Shown here: positions 34,559 to 43,453 of the stretch, piece after piece
Numbering within the stretch: the stretch's first letter is position 1
Layout of the letters: each line of letters begins with the position of its first letter
Origin: Pararhizobium sp.
GTDB taxonomy: Bacteria > Pseudomonadota > Alphaproteobacteria > Rhizobiales > Rhizobiaceae
Reading direction: 5' to 3'
Assembly: GCA_017794825.1 (NCBI GenBank)
Contig: CP051237.1
Coordinates: 310,001-374,000, forward strand
DNA: 64,000 nt
Notes under the pieces: model-generated
Database searches by the model: none
What the model saw: only the letters and a program-made list of their open reading frames with translations
What the model was told of the DNA's origin: nothing
Made by a program: the position numbers and the translations under genes

Positions 34559-36415
34559 ATGGCGAAAAAGGTCCAGACACAGACCGGAGCGCGGGCCATT
34601 CGCGCCATATTCGAAGATCAGCGCAGAAGCCTTGAAGACGAGAAGCCACCGGAATGGCAGGATCCGCATTTGCCGAGAGATGGCGTCTTGCCGGGCAAAT
34701 GGCCGGGACATCCGTTTGCCGCCCTTCCGCCTGATTGCCCAATCAAGGTGATCGGCTTCGATGTTGAGGGCGCAACGTGGTGTCTGACCTCGCTTGGCTA
34801 TCTTCGCAAAATCGAGAAATTCGATGCGACGACGATTGCGGGTCTGTTTTCGCCATATACCGATTTTCTGCAATGGGCATGGCCGGCATGGGGCGAAATG
34901 AAGATTATCGAGGACGGGGTAGAAAAGAAGAAACAGGTCATCAAACGCATTGAAGTGCAGCAATGCGCATTGGCGATACAGACTGAAGCCGGCCGCAAAA
35001 CCGTGTTCGACGCCCATACGCAGCATCGTGGACGCGGCGGCTGGGAGGATAGCCAGGGAAACTTTCTCTGGCACTCTGGTGGGTGGCTCTGGAAGTCAGA
35101 AAACAACAAACTCATACGCGCCCGGCCGGCCATGCATGAGAAATTTCTCTACACCCGGGACCGATCGACAATCGAACCCTGGTCCGCGCCTGTGACTGCT
35201 GACGAAAGCCCTGCCCGGCGTATCCTCGACGACCTCAAAACATGGAACTGGCAGCGGCCTTATCTGGATCCCCTGCTTGTTGTCGGTTGGCTTGCGACCG
35301 CGATAATGGGCGGCGCGCTCAAAGCTCGGCCGATCGTTTTTACGACTGGCGGAAAGGGCGTCGGCAAGTCGACCATGCACGAGTTGGTGCGCAACACGCT
35401 GGACGGCATGGTAACCTCGGCCGTCGACACCACCGCAGCCGGCATTTATCAGAAAGCGCGGCACGATGCGTTGCCGTTTCTGGTCGATGAACTTGAAAGC
35501 AAGCCCGGCAGCCACAAGTCGCAGAGCGTCATCGAGCTCGCTCGTGTGGCCTATACGGGAGGCGACATCGCACGTGGTGGCGCAGACCATGAAGGCACGA
35601 CGTTCCGCATGCATTCGTCGTTCTTTTTCAGCGCCATCAATCCGCCGCCCATGGGTAGCCAGGACAAGAGCCGCATGGCGATCCTCAATCTCAGCCGCTT
35701 GGACAAGTCCGACGGCATCGGACGAAAGCTGCTCGCCTCAATAGAAACGGATGGACGTATGCTGCTCCGGCAGGTGCTCGACGGCTGGCGTGAGTTTCAG
35801 GACCGATTACTGCCTGACTATTGGCAGATCCTGCAGGCTCAAGGCCTCGACAGCCGCGGGATCGACACGTACGGCACCTTGCTGGCTTCTGCAGAGCTTC
35901 TGGTAGGTCCGGAAGCCATGGAAGATTGTGGACTGGCGGTAACCGACCAGAACCGACTGGGCGAGATTGTCATGGAAGCTACTGCGCTGGAGAGAAATGA
36001 AGACATCGACAATTGGCACCGGTGCATGAATATCCTGCTCGATAGCACCATCGACGCATGGCGGGACGGTATTAAGCCAACAATCGGTAGTGTCTGCGAA
36101 AGGCTGCTGATGGGCGAATACGATCTGCAGCCGACGCGCGAGCGACTGGCGCTGGTAAACCTTGGCATGACGAACAAGGATCACGTGTCAGGCAACTACT
36201 GCCTTGCAGTGCCCAAAGATGGTCCGATGCTTGCCCATCTGTTCGCTGGAACGGAGTTCCATCAATCCGTCTGGTTCGACGCCCTAAAGCAGGCTCCGCC
36301 GTATATTGTGAGGCGAGGTGATGGGTCGAAGCACAAGTTCAAAATAGGTGGCGTGACAAAGCACTGTCTACTAATCGATCTCACTGAATTTCAAAAACAC
36401 ACTTCAGATATTTAG
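34559..36415 (+). CDS. Phage replicative helicase (D5/superfamily 3-like ATPase)
   Basis: 618 residues. A ~230-residue N-terminal domain of unknown type precedes an AAA-like ATPase with Walker A GGKGVGKSTM (about residues 263-272), Walker B in LPFLVDELESK and the sensor strand FFFSAINPPP, then an arginine-finger-like SRMAILNLSR. The C-terminal ~200 residues include a winged-helix-like region. It probably unwinds phage DNA with the TOPRIM primase upstream. Start at 34559 has GAGAGA just before it. After its stop, composition drops sharply to AT-rich cargo. Confidence 0.8.
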   Translation: MAKKVQTQTGARAIRAIFEDQRRSLEDEKPPEWQDPHLPRDGVLPGKWPGHPFAALPPDCPIKVIGFDVEGATWCLTSLGYLRKIEKFDATTIAGLFSPYTDFLQWAWPAWGEMKIIEDGVEKKKQVIKRIEVQQCALAIQTEAGRKTVFDAHTQHRGRGGWEDSQGNFLWHSGGWLWKSENNKLIRARPAMHEKFLYTRDRSTIEPWSAPVTADESPARRILDDLKTWNWQRPYLDPLLVVGWLATAIMGGALKARPIVFTTGGKGVGKSTMHELVRNTLDGMVTSAVDTTAAGIYQKARHDALPFLVDELESKPGSHKSQSVIELARVAYTGGDIARGGADHEGTTFRMHSSFFFSAINPPPMGSQDKSRMAILNLSRLDKSDGIGRKLLASIETDGRMLLRQVLDGWREFQDRLLPDYWQILQAQGLDSRGIDTYGTLLASAELLVGPEAMEDCGLAVTDQNRLGEIVMEATALERNEDIDNWHRCMNILLDSTIDAWRDGIKPTIGSVCERLLMGEYDLQPTRERLALVNLGMTNKDHVSGNYCLAVPKDGPMLAHLFAGTEFHQSVWFDALKQAPPYIVRRGDGSKHKFKIGGVTKHCLLIDLTEFQKHTSDI

Positions 36416-36561
36416 CGGATTATTCGGAAACGCTAAAATTTAATCATCAATAAGTTGTGTAACAGTATCTCTTATACAACCATTATTCTTTAACAGATAT
36501 TTATATTTCGATACATTCAATTATATGGAACTTCCAAAACTCGCCTAAGGGGAGCAGATTG

Positions 36562-36945
36562 ATGACATACAAAACGCTAGTAACCGGTGTTGCTTTTTCG
36601 TTACTTCTTACAACTGCAGCTGAAGCGGTTGATGTTAGAAAAAATCGCTATGGTCACATAGAAATACAATGGGATGGCCAAGCAAGATCAGGGAAATTTC
36701 GTGTTGTACCGAACAATGAACTTTCACAGTGCAGTCAAACGACAAACTATGCTCATAATGTCATCTCAAGGGACAATACGATTTGTGGGCAGGCATTCGC
36801 GACGGGCTTAAAGCACATGGACTGGCCGCTCCAATGTTTTGAGCATCCAAACCCGAAGATCGACTTTATAAAAGGCCGCCTAAAAATAACATTGAGTAAT
36901 CGAACGCCGACAGCAACAGAATGGGCCAGTTTCGCCTGTTACTGA
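36562..36945 (+). CDS. Small secreted protein of unknown function, prophage cargo
   Basis: 127 residues from the ATG at 36562 with AAGGGGAG upstream. A clear signal peptide (MTYKTLVTGVAFSLLLTTAAEA, then VDVRKNRYGH) leads into a small domain with four Cys (SQC, ICGQ, LQCFEHP, FACY), probably two disulphides in the periplasm. The gene and its flanks are much more AT-rich than the phage genes around it, and it lies between helicase and terminase, so it looks like a lysogenic-conversion gene. Function not recognised. Confidence 0.65.
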   Translation: MTYKTLVTGVAFSLLLTTAAEAVDVRKNRYGHIEIQWDGQARSGKFRVVPNNELSQCSQTTNYAHNVISRDNTICGQAFATGLKHMDWPLQCFEHPNPKIDFIKGRLKITLSNRTPTATEWASFACY

Positions 36946-37126
36946 AAATCTAACATCGCCGGTTTGTTGCTATTTTAGCACTGCATCGATTGGCAGCACC
37001 TCTTACCCTCGACCCTTGTTGTGAAACTGAGTTCGCATCGTACTCGGCAAAGCTGAACAGCACTTAACTGGCACCTGTTGATGGCAGAATGTTAATCCGC
37101 AGGAAAGTTACCTTTTTCAGCTGCTC

Positions 37127-37343
37127 GGTTACCAACAAGGTAACCTAATTTCCCCAATAAATTCATGGAGTTACGATTTTCGGTTACCAGTTACCAGAAA
37201 AGATAGCCTCACGCGTACGCGCGCGCGTGCGCCCGCGAGAACATAGGTAACCGGGTAACCGGTAACCGCGGGTATATATGTATATGAATTTACAGGCAAA
37301 AACCCGGTTACCTTTCGGTTACCTTAACAGATCGAAGGTAACC
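37127..37343. repeat. Cluster of nine GGTWACC palindromic heptamers (iteron-like; origin or packaging site candidate)
   Basis: GGTTACC or GGTAACC starts at 37127, 37139, 37182, 37246, 37254, 37261, 37306, 37317 and 37337, with truncated GTTACC copies at 37107 and 37190. Between them lies an alternating CG/CA stretch (37212-37236) and an AT-rich block (37271-37292). The cluster ends 29 bases before the small-terminase gene, in a 426-base region without genes. It fits a terminase recognition (pac/cos) region or a replication origin. Confidence 0.75.
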
Positions 37344-37371
37344 GAAATAAAATATTGGACTTCGTAGTGAG

Positions 37372-38031
37372 ATGGCTGAAACTGACGACGAAAAGGGGCT
37401 TGGAGGGGCACGCACACGGGTGGAGAATCCTGAGAGTGGGCGAGTTTCGGTCGATGAAAGCGGTCGCGATCCGGATTCGGGCAGGCGTGGTGACAATCTG
37501 GCGCAATCTGTCCTGGCGATTGCGACCGCGCTGGATGACAACGGGGAACAGCTCGACCTGCTGACCGGCTCGCCTGACCTCGACGCGGAGGATCTGTTGA
37601 GCCGGGCGGCGAATTCGGTGACCGCGCAGCGGAAGGGTCCGGGACGGCCAAAAGGAGCCGCCAATCGCCGCAACGCCGACGTGTTCGACTATCTGGAAGC
37701 GCTGGGCCATCGCGACCCGGCGGTGACGCTGTCGCTTATCCAGTCGGCGGACGTCGGCGAACTGGCGACGGCGCTGGACTGCAAGAAGGCGGACGCGGCG
37801 CGGCTGCAGATCGCGGCGGCCAAGGAGCTGCTGCCGTACAAGTACAGCAAGAAGCCGCTGGCGATCGACGTGAAGGAACAGAAGCTCCACATGTTCATCA
37901 CGGGCGATCTCAACACAGGCGAATTCGTCGCCGATGACGGGACGCTATCGATCCACGGTGACGCCGTCGAGGACGCCGAAACACAGTGCGCGCCCTTTGC
38001 AAGGGAACAGAACGACGAGCAGGATCAATGA
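37372..38031 (+). CDS. terS: Terminase small subunit-like protein
   Basis: 219 residues. The N-terminal ~80 residues are acidic and disordered; then RKGPGRPKGAANRRNADVFDYLEAL (about residues 86-110) contains an AT-hook-like GRPKG and leads to a helical domain with LDCKKADAARLQIAAAKELLPY. This layout is common for small terminase subunits, and the gene precedes the large subunit and follows the heptamer cluster it might bind. Assignment is by position and general features, not by a strict motif. Confidence 0.65.
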   Translation: MAETDDEKGLGGARTRVENPESGRVSVDESGRDPDSGRRGDNLAQSVLAIATALDDNGEQLDLLTGSPDLDAEDLLSRAANSVTAQRKGPGRPKGAANRRNADVFDYLEALGHRDPAVTLSLIQSADVGELATALDCKKADAARLQIAAAKELLPYKYSKKPLAIDVKEQKLHMFITGDLNTGEFVADDGTLSIHGDAVEDAETQCAPFAREQNDEQDQ

Positions 38032-38350
38032 GTTAACCCGCAACTGTGCCGCAGTTGCGCCATAACCTCTGAAAAATCGCCCGTTTCGGCCATGGTCATG
38101 CGCGACGCAATCGCGCCCGCCGGCCGCGCCATGTGACCGCATTAGCCAGCCCGCCCCTCGCCTTGCTGACCGGATCGGCCATTCCGAATTTCCAAAATCG
38201 AGGCCGCGCCGCCCCACCCGGGGGGGTCGGTTTTCACGCACACCGTCCTTCGACCTTCTGCCTGCACTGAACGCGGACAAAGACGCGCCATGCTGAGCGG
38301 GTCGCCGGGAGCGCGCGGGTGCGCGGGCTTCGGGTTCGCAGGGAGACGGC
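38032..38350. other. 318-base gap between the terminase genes with a hairpin
   Basis: CGCAACTG (38039-38046) and CAGTTGCG (38052-38059) form a perfect 8-bp stem just after the small-subunit stop; no U-tract follows. The rest is GC-rich with a GGGGGGG run at 38220-38226. No gene supported; a frame starting at 38290 overlaps the large subunit out of frame. Confidence 0.45.
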
Positions 38351-39919
38351 ATGACCTCGAAATTCTCGCTTCAGCGCTACAGGCCGCCGGGGCCGGTGGG
38401 CGCGGCCTTCATCAAGAGCCGCGACCCGATTCAGGTGATCATGGGCCCGGCCGGTTCCGGCAAGACGGTGGCGAGCGCCTTCAAGTGCGCCTGGATGATG
38501 GGCGACTGGTTTCCGGTCTGCAATGACGGCGTCGTGCGCGGCAAGATCGCCGTGATCCGCACGACCTATCGCGACCTCGCCCGCACGTGCCTCTCGTCCT
38601 GGCACGAGATGTTTCCGGAAAAGCACCCCTACACGGCCGAATACAGCGGCGGCATCGACCGGCCGGTCAAGCACGTGCTGCACTATGGCGCGATCCGTGA
38701 CCGCAAGCCGGTGAAGGTCGAGCTCACCATGGAGTTCGGCGCGATCGGCGACCAGAACGTGGAGCAGTTCATCAAGGGTTACGAAATCTCGGCCGGCTGG
38801 ATGAACGAGTGCGACCTGCTGGACGGCCGCGTGCCGGGCCTGTTCTGGCAACGCACGGGCCGCTATCCGCCGATGAGCATGATCAACGGGCAGGAACTCG
38901 ACCGCGTGATCCTGCCCTATCGGCGCCATCTGCAGAAACTCGGCATTCCGATCGACGACGAGGAAAAGCTGCTTCCCCGTGTCGTCTGGGGCGACATGAA
39001 CCCGCCCGATATCGACAACTGGACCTACGAGGTCGATATCGAAAACCCCAATCCGCTGTTCAACTTCTTCCACCAGCCGAGCGGGCTGTCCGCGCAGGCC
39101 GAGAACCGGGAAGGCAAGCCGCGCTCCTCCTACGAGCTGGAAGCGCGCACCATGACGCCGCAGGACGTGCGCCGCTATGTGCAGGGCGAATACGGCTACG
39201 TGATCGACGGCGAGCCTATCTATCCGCAATTCTCGCTGGAGCTGCACCGCTCCGACGAGTGGCTGAAGCCGATCCCGGGCATTCCGCTGCTGCTCGGTTT
39301 CGACCTCGGCGGCTCGCCGGCCTGCGTGATCGCGCAGGCGACGCCGGAGGGGCAGTTGCGGGCGCTGCGCGAGATCTGCTGCACGCCCGGCTCCGGCCCG
39401 GTGACGATTGCCCGGCTGACGCGGGAATGCCTGCTGCAGGAATTCGCAGGCTTCGCGATCGGCGGATCGTGGATCGATCCGTCCGGCTTCTACGGAGCGG
39501 ACAAGCAATCCGGACAGCTCGCCGCCGCCGAAATCGTGTCTCAGATGCTGAACATCAACATCCAGCCGGGACCGAGCCAGGAACCGGGTTTTCGAACAGA
39601 CAGCGTGCGCTGGTATCTGACCGGGCTGATCGACGGGCATATGCCGCGCCTGGTGGTCGATCCGCGCTGCAAGTACCTGATCGGCGGGTTCGTCGCCCAC
39701 TACAAGCTAACCAAGCAGGCCTCGAACGGGGCCACCAACCTGATGGTGGCCGAGAAGAACGAGTATTCGCACATTCACGACGCCCTGCAGTATCTCGTCA
39801 CGGGCTATCGCGGGCGGTCGGGCGTGATCCGCGACGTAGCGCAGGACGGGCTGCCGGGCAATGTCATGCCCTTGCGCTCGACCCGCGCGAAAGCCGATTT
39901 CAACGTGTTCGAGATCTGA
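38351..39919 (+). CDS. terL: Terminase large subunit
   Basis: 522 residues. ATPase with Walker A GPAGSGKT (about residues 34-41) and adenine-binding Arg/Tyr text before it; Walker B-like AGWMNECDLL; the nuclease half contains LLLGFDLGGSPACVIAQA and WIDPSGFYGADK, providing the Asp residues of the RNase-H-like nuclease. It powers DNA packaging through the portal and cuts the genome. The stop overlaps the next start by one base. Confidence 0.9.
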   Translation: MTSKFSLQRYRPPGPVGAAFIKSRDPIQVIMGPAGSGKTVASAFKCAWMMGDWFPVCNDGVVRGKIAVIRTTYRDLARTCLSSWHEMFPEKHPYTAEYSGGIDRPVKHVLHYGAIRDRKPVKVELTMEFGAIGDQNVEQFIKGYEISAGWMNECDLLDGRVPGLFWQRTGRYPPMSMINGQELDRVILPYRRHLQKLGIPIDDEEKLLPRVVWGDMNPPDIDNWTYEVDIENPNPLFNFFHQPSGLSAQAENREGKPRSSYELEARTMTPQDVRRYVQGEYGYVIDGEPIYPQFSLELHRSDEWLKPIPGIPLLLGFDLGGSPACVIAQATPEGQLRALREICCTPGSGPVTIARLTRECLLQEFAGFAIGGSWIDPSGFYGADKQSGQLAAAEIVSQMLNINIQPGPSQEPGFRTDSVRWYLTGLIDGHMPRLVVDPRCKYLIGGFVAHYKLTKQASNGATNLMVAEKNEYSHIHDALQYLVTGYRGRSGVIRDVAQDGLPGNVMPLRSTRAKADFNVFEI

Positions 39920-40299
39920 TGGTCTGGCGCGTGGCAAGCCCGGCTCCGCTGTCGGCCATCCTCGAAATCGCGCCGCCGCGCGAATTCCAGCGCAAGCAGG
40001 TTCTCTGGCAGGTGCGGCTGCATAGGTCGCTGGCGGTCTACAGGGATGGCGAGGTGCTTGCGGTCGCCATGTTCCGGGAAAAAAGCTGCCGGCGACTGGA
40101 ACTGGCGCTCTGCATCTCGCCGAAGGCCCGGCCGCACATGCTGGCGCTTTGCAGATTCGCCCACTTGACCCTCTCGCAGTTCGCCCATGATCGGCTGGTC
40201 TTCGCGACGATCCGCGCGGAGAACCGCGCCGGACAACGCATGGCGCGATTGGCGGGCTTTCGACCCGGCAAGGTCAGAAACCACTGGATCTGGAGGTAG
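39919..40299 (+). CDS. GNAT acetyltransferase-like phage protein
   Basis: 126 residues. The shape is that of a short GNAT fold: a beta hairpin (SLAVYRDGEVLAVAMFREK), ELALCISPKARPHMLALCRFA, and the C-terminal IRAENRAGQRMARLAGFRPGKVRNHWIW with the typical N-x-x-GQRMA-x-x-GF element. Similar small acetyltransferase-like proteins are found among virion or morphogenesis genes of T7-like phages. The catalytic role is unproven. It overlaps the terminase stop by one base. Confidence 0.65.
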   Translation: MVWRVASPAPLSAILEIAPPREFQRKQVLWQVRLHRSLAVYRDGEVLAVAMFREKSCRRLELALCISPKARPHMLALCRFAHLTLSQFAHDRLVFATIRAENRAGQRMARLAGFRPGKVRNHWIWR

Positions 40300-40302
40300 A
40301 CC

Positions 40303-40494
40303 ATGACGACGTTGTTCGGCGGAGGCTCCCAGACGAAGGAAGCGCAGCGCAGCCGCGAAATGCAACAGATCTCCAACGAGCGCATTCTTGCCCAGCAACA
40401 GGCGGATTCGGCGCGCGCGGGCGTGACGCGCCGCGCCCCGAAAGGCAGGCGGCTCTTCGTCAACGACACGACCGGCAAGAGCGATCTGAGCTGA
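40303..40494 (+). CDS. Small phage protein before the portal gene
   Basis: 63 residues, basic and helical (RSREMQQISNERILAQQQADS), with a Gly-rich start (MTTLFGGGSQ). It fits tightly between the GNAT-like gene (3 bases) and the portal gene (1 base), which supports translation. Function unknown. Confidence 0.65.
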   Translation: MTTLFGGGSQTKEAQRSREMQQISNERILAQQQADSARAGVTRRAPKGRRLFVNDTTGKSDLS

Positions 40495-40495
40495 C

Positions 40496-42070
40496 ATGAA
40501 CATCACGGAAAGGCGTCAGCGTTCAAAGCGCACATGGGACGGACGGTCGCCCTGGAACACGATCTTCGACGAGGCCTATCGCTACGTGCTGCCGAACCGG
40601 AAACCCGGCGGCGTCGGCAAGACGAAAGCGCCGTCGCAGATGATCTACGACATGACCGGGCCGAACTCCTACGTGCATTTCGCCGGCGAGCTGCAGCGCC
40701 TCGTCTTTCCGCCCGGCACGGTGATCCCCATCGAGACCGGGCCGCTGATCGCCACGCGATTGAGCGACACGGAACGCAAGGCCTGGGACATGCAGCTCTC
40801 GAACCTTGCGCACCTGATCTATCCGTTTTTTCAGGCGGGCGGCTTTGACAACGCCATGCACGAATTCTGCCTCGATCTGGGCGTCAGCAACGCCTACATC
40901 CTGCCACTGAAAGGCCCTTCGATCGAGGAGCCGCTGAAATTCGTCTGCATTCCGCAGGACGAGGTTGCGGTGGAATGGGACGGCTGGGGCCGTCTGGCGC
41001 TCGCTTCATGGAAGCGGGAAATGAAACGCCACCAGATCCTGTCGTCCTGGCCGAAGGGCAAATTCTCGCCTGAGTTCCGCAAGGAAATCGCGACCAAGCC
41101 GAACGATCCGTTCATCGTCTATCAGGATTTCGCGCGGATGGACGACCGGTGGGAATTCGCGGTCTACCTCGAAAAGGAGGAAGACCTGATCGCGACCGAC
41201 ACGATGCGCACGCAGCCGCTCGCCGTCGGCCGCATGACGGTGGTGCCGGGTGAGGACTATGCGCGCGGGCCGGTGCTCTTCGCCCTGCCGACGATCAAGA
41301 CGCAGAACAAGGCCCAGGAACTGGCTCTGCGCTCGGCCGCTATCCAGATGCTTGGCCTCTGGGCCTATCGCGCCGGCGGCACCTTCAACCCTGACACGGT
41401 AAGGCTTGGCCCCGGCGAGTTCTGGGCGATGCAATCGACCGGCGGCATCATGGGGCCGGACGTGCAGCGGCTCGACCAGCCGGGCGGGCGGCTGGAGATC
41501 GCCCGCATGGTGATCGCCAACGGGCAACAACAGATCCGCGACGCTCTGCTCGACACGCGGATCAACGACGATGGCGGCACGCCGGCCTCTGCTTCCGAGA
41601 TCGCCGTGCGCATGCGGCAGAATTCCAACACCTATGTCGGCTCCTACGGGCGGCTGAACAACGACGTTCTGCCGGTCGTCATGCCGCGCGCCATGGAGAT
41701 TCTGAAAGACTGGCGACTGTTGCCGGATCTGATGGTGTTCAACCAGTTGCTGGCAACCTTTTCCGTGCCCTCGCCTATGGCCATGGCGACCAAGGCCGAC
41801 CAGCTCGAGGCGATCACCAATTTCATGCAGCTCGTGGAAGCGGTGGAAGCGCTGCCGCATGCCGGGCGGGAGGTTTCCAAGCCGCGTTTCTATGACCGCG
41901 CCCGCAAGGCGATGATGGTTGATCCGTCGATCGTCACGACAGAGGCCGAGAAGGAAGCCTTCGACAAGCAGGCGACCGAACAGCAACTCGCCGCGCAAAT
42001 GGGCGAGATGGCCAATCGCGCCGCTCCGCAGCTCGCGCAGGGCCTAATGGACGGAGGACAGCCGGCATGA
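40496..42070 (+). CDS. Portal (head-tail connector) protein, T7-like
   Basis: 524 residues. Typical podovirus connector text: WDGRSPWNTIFDEAYRYVLPNR at the start, YVHFAGELQRLVFPPG, GRMTVVPGEDYARGPVLFALP, and the C-terminal region TPASASEIAVRMRQNSNTYVGSYGRL. Twelve copies form the ring through which DNA enters and leaves. It overlaps the next gene by four bases. Confidence 0.88.
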   Translation: MNITERRQRSKRTWDGRSPWNTIFDEAYRYVLPNRKPGGVGKTKAPSQMIYDMTGPNSYVHFAGELQRLVFPPGTVIPIETGPLIATRLSDTERKAWDMQLSNLAHLIYPFFQAGGFDNAMHEFCLDLGVSNAYILPLKGPSIEEPLKFVCIPQDEVAVEWDGWGRLALASWKREMKRHQILSSWPKGKFSPEFRKEIATKPNDPFIVYQDFARMDDRWEFAVYLEKEEDLIATDTMRTQPLAVGRMTVVPGEDYARGPVLFALPTIKTQNKAQELALRSAAIQMLGLWAYRAGGTFNPDTVRLGPGEFWAMQSTGGIMGPDVQRLDQPGGRLEIARMVIANGQQQIRDALLDTRINDDGGTPASASEIAVRMRQNSNTYVGSYGRLNNDVLPVVMPRAMEILKDWRLLPDLMVFNQLLATFSVPSPMAMATKADQLEAITNFMQLVEAVEALPHAGREVSKPRFYDRARKAMMVDPSIVTTEAEKEAFDKQATEQQLAAQMGEMANRAAPQLAQGLMDGGQPA

Positions 42071-42423
42071 CGACGATGACCGACCTCATGCGCGACGTGC
42101 TGCGCTCCGACAGCCTTTTCTCGGAGATGTCCGACAAGGATTTCGACACGCTGATCGACCAGATCAGCCCGGCCGAGACCGGGCCGGATTTCGCGCCCGA
42201 CGACGATGTCAAAAAGATGCTGGCGGCCTTCTGGACGTCGCATGATGCGCGGCGCGTCATCGAATGGCTGCTCGATATCACCATACGGGCGCCCTACCCC
42301 GTCACCGGTCAGAACCGCGATGATCTGGCCTTCGCCGCCGCCAAGCACCAGGCGCGCGTGGCGATCGGCCGGGCGGTGGTGATGGCGGCCGCGCAAGGTT
42401 TCAAACTGTTGAGAAAGGACTGA
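42067..42423 (+). CDS. Hypothetical phage head protein
   Basis: 118 residues, coupled to the portal gene by an ATGA overlap. Acidic N-terminus with SLFSEMSDKDFDTLIDQI, then a helical second half (RRVIEWLLDITIRA, AVVMAAAQGFKLL). No domain recognised; position between portal and scaffold suggests a head-assembly accessory. Confidence 0.6.
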   Translation: MTTMTDLMRDVLRSDSLFSEMSDKDFDTLIDQISPAETGPDFAPDDDVKKMLAAFWTSHDARRVIEWLLDITIRAPYPVTGQNRDDLAFAAAKHQARVAIGRAVVMAAAQGFKLLRKD

Positions 42424-42430
42424 TACAACC

Positions 42431-43303
42431 ATGAGAACGTTGTTTGACAAATTCCTGCCCGCCTACTCTCCCGAAGGCGAAGCAGGTTCGCCCGGCGCCG
42501 ACGCTGGTCTGGCAGATCGGGGCGACCGCCAGCCGGAGGAGATGGGCGACTCTCCGGCTGGCGACTCTGCTGCAAGCCCCTATCGGCCGGACGGCCTTCC
42601 CGAAACCATGTTTGGCGACAACGACCACGGCACGATCGACAAGATGGCCGAGGCTCTGAAAGGCTATCGCGACCGGGACGCGCAGAGGCAGCTTCCGGAA
42701 AATGCTGAAGCCTACAGCCAGTTCGATCTGGAGAGCGCGCCGGAGGAGATCCGGCCGATGATCGGGGAACTGGCGAGCGACCCGCTATTCGGCAAGGTTT
42801 CGGCCATCGCGCTGGAACGGGGCGTGCCGGTCGGCGACATGCAGGCGATCACGCTCTCGCTCTATTCAGCCGCCCACGAGGCGGGCATGTTCGAACAGCA
42901 TATCGATCCGGCGCAGGAACGATCTCTGCTGATGCCGGAATCGGCCGCAAATCTGCCGAAGGAACAACAGGACCAGGCGATCGACCAGCGCCTGCAGGCG
43001 AATTCCGATTTCGTTGATCTGATGGTGCAGAATGCGGGTCTGGACAAGGCCGTTGGAGAACATGCAAAGCTGATGCTGATGGACACGGCCGCCGGCAACC
43101 AATTCTTCGAATGGATCGCTGGACAAGTGCAGGGCACCGACCGCGCCCAGCCTCAACCCGGTCAGGGCGGAAACGCAGGCACATCACGCCGCGAACAGCT
43201 CCGCGCGGAACTGGCAAAGCCGGAAATGCAACCCGGTCACCGGATGTTCGACCGGACAAAGTACGATGCGCTGGAGGCCGAGTATCGGAGCGAGTTTGGG
43301 TAA
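42431..43303 (+). CDS. Capsid scaffolding protein
   Basis: 290 residues, strongly acidic and helical, rich in Glu, Asp and Gln, with a disordered N-terminus (SPEGEAGSPGADAGLADRGD) and a C-terminus ending RMFDRTKYDALEAEYRSEFG. Lack of enzymatic motifs plus position between portal and capsid is the normal pattern for a T7 gp9-like scaffold. In related phages the capsid gene follows directly; here a five-gene cassette of about 5 kb separates them. Confidence 0.75.
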   Translation: MRTLFDKFLPAYSPEGEAGSPGADAGLADRGDRQPEEMGDSPAGDSAASPYRPDGLPETMFGDNDHGTIDKMAEALKGYRDRDAQRQLPENAEAYSQFDLESAPEEIRPMIGELASDPLFGKVSAIALERGVPVGDMQAITLSLYSAAHEAGMFEQHIDPAQERSLLMPESAANLPKEQQDQAIDQRLQANSDFVDLMVQNAGLDKAVGEHAKLMLMDTAAGNQFFEWIAGQVQGTDRAQPQPGQGGNAGTSRREQLRAELAKPEMQPGHRMFDRTKYDALEAEYRSEFG

Positions 43304-43453
43304 TCCAGTTTTTGCTCGCTAGTCTCTTGAGAACTTTGTTATTTTTAGCGACCAACCACCATTTGGGTACATTGCGCCCCAAGTCAGGTTGCTCAAGCCT
43401 CTTTCATCGGATAAACAGAAGTAGCATATTGGTCAGATAAGGTTATCGATTCG

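Noticed and set aside
37212..37236. Alternating CG/CA stretch considered as a separate Z-DNA-type element
   Set aside because: It lies inside the GGTWACC cluster and is more sensibly treated as part of that region; nothing indicates an independent function.
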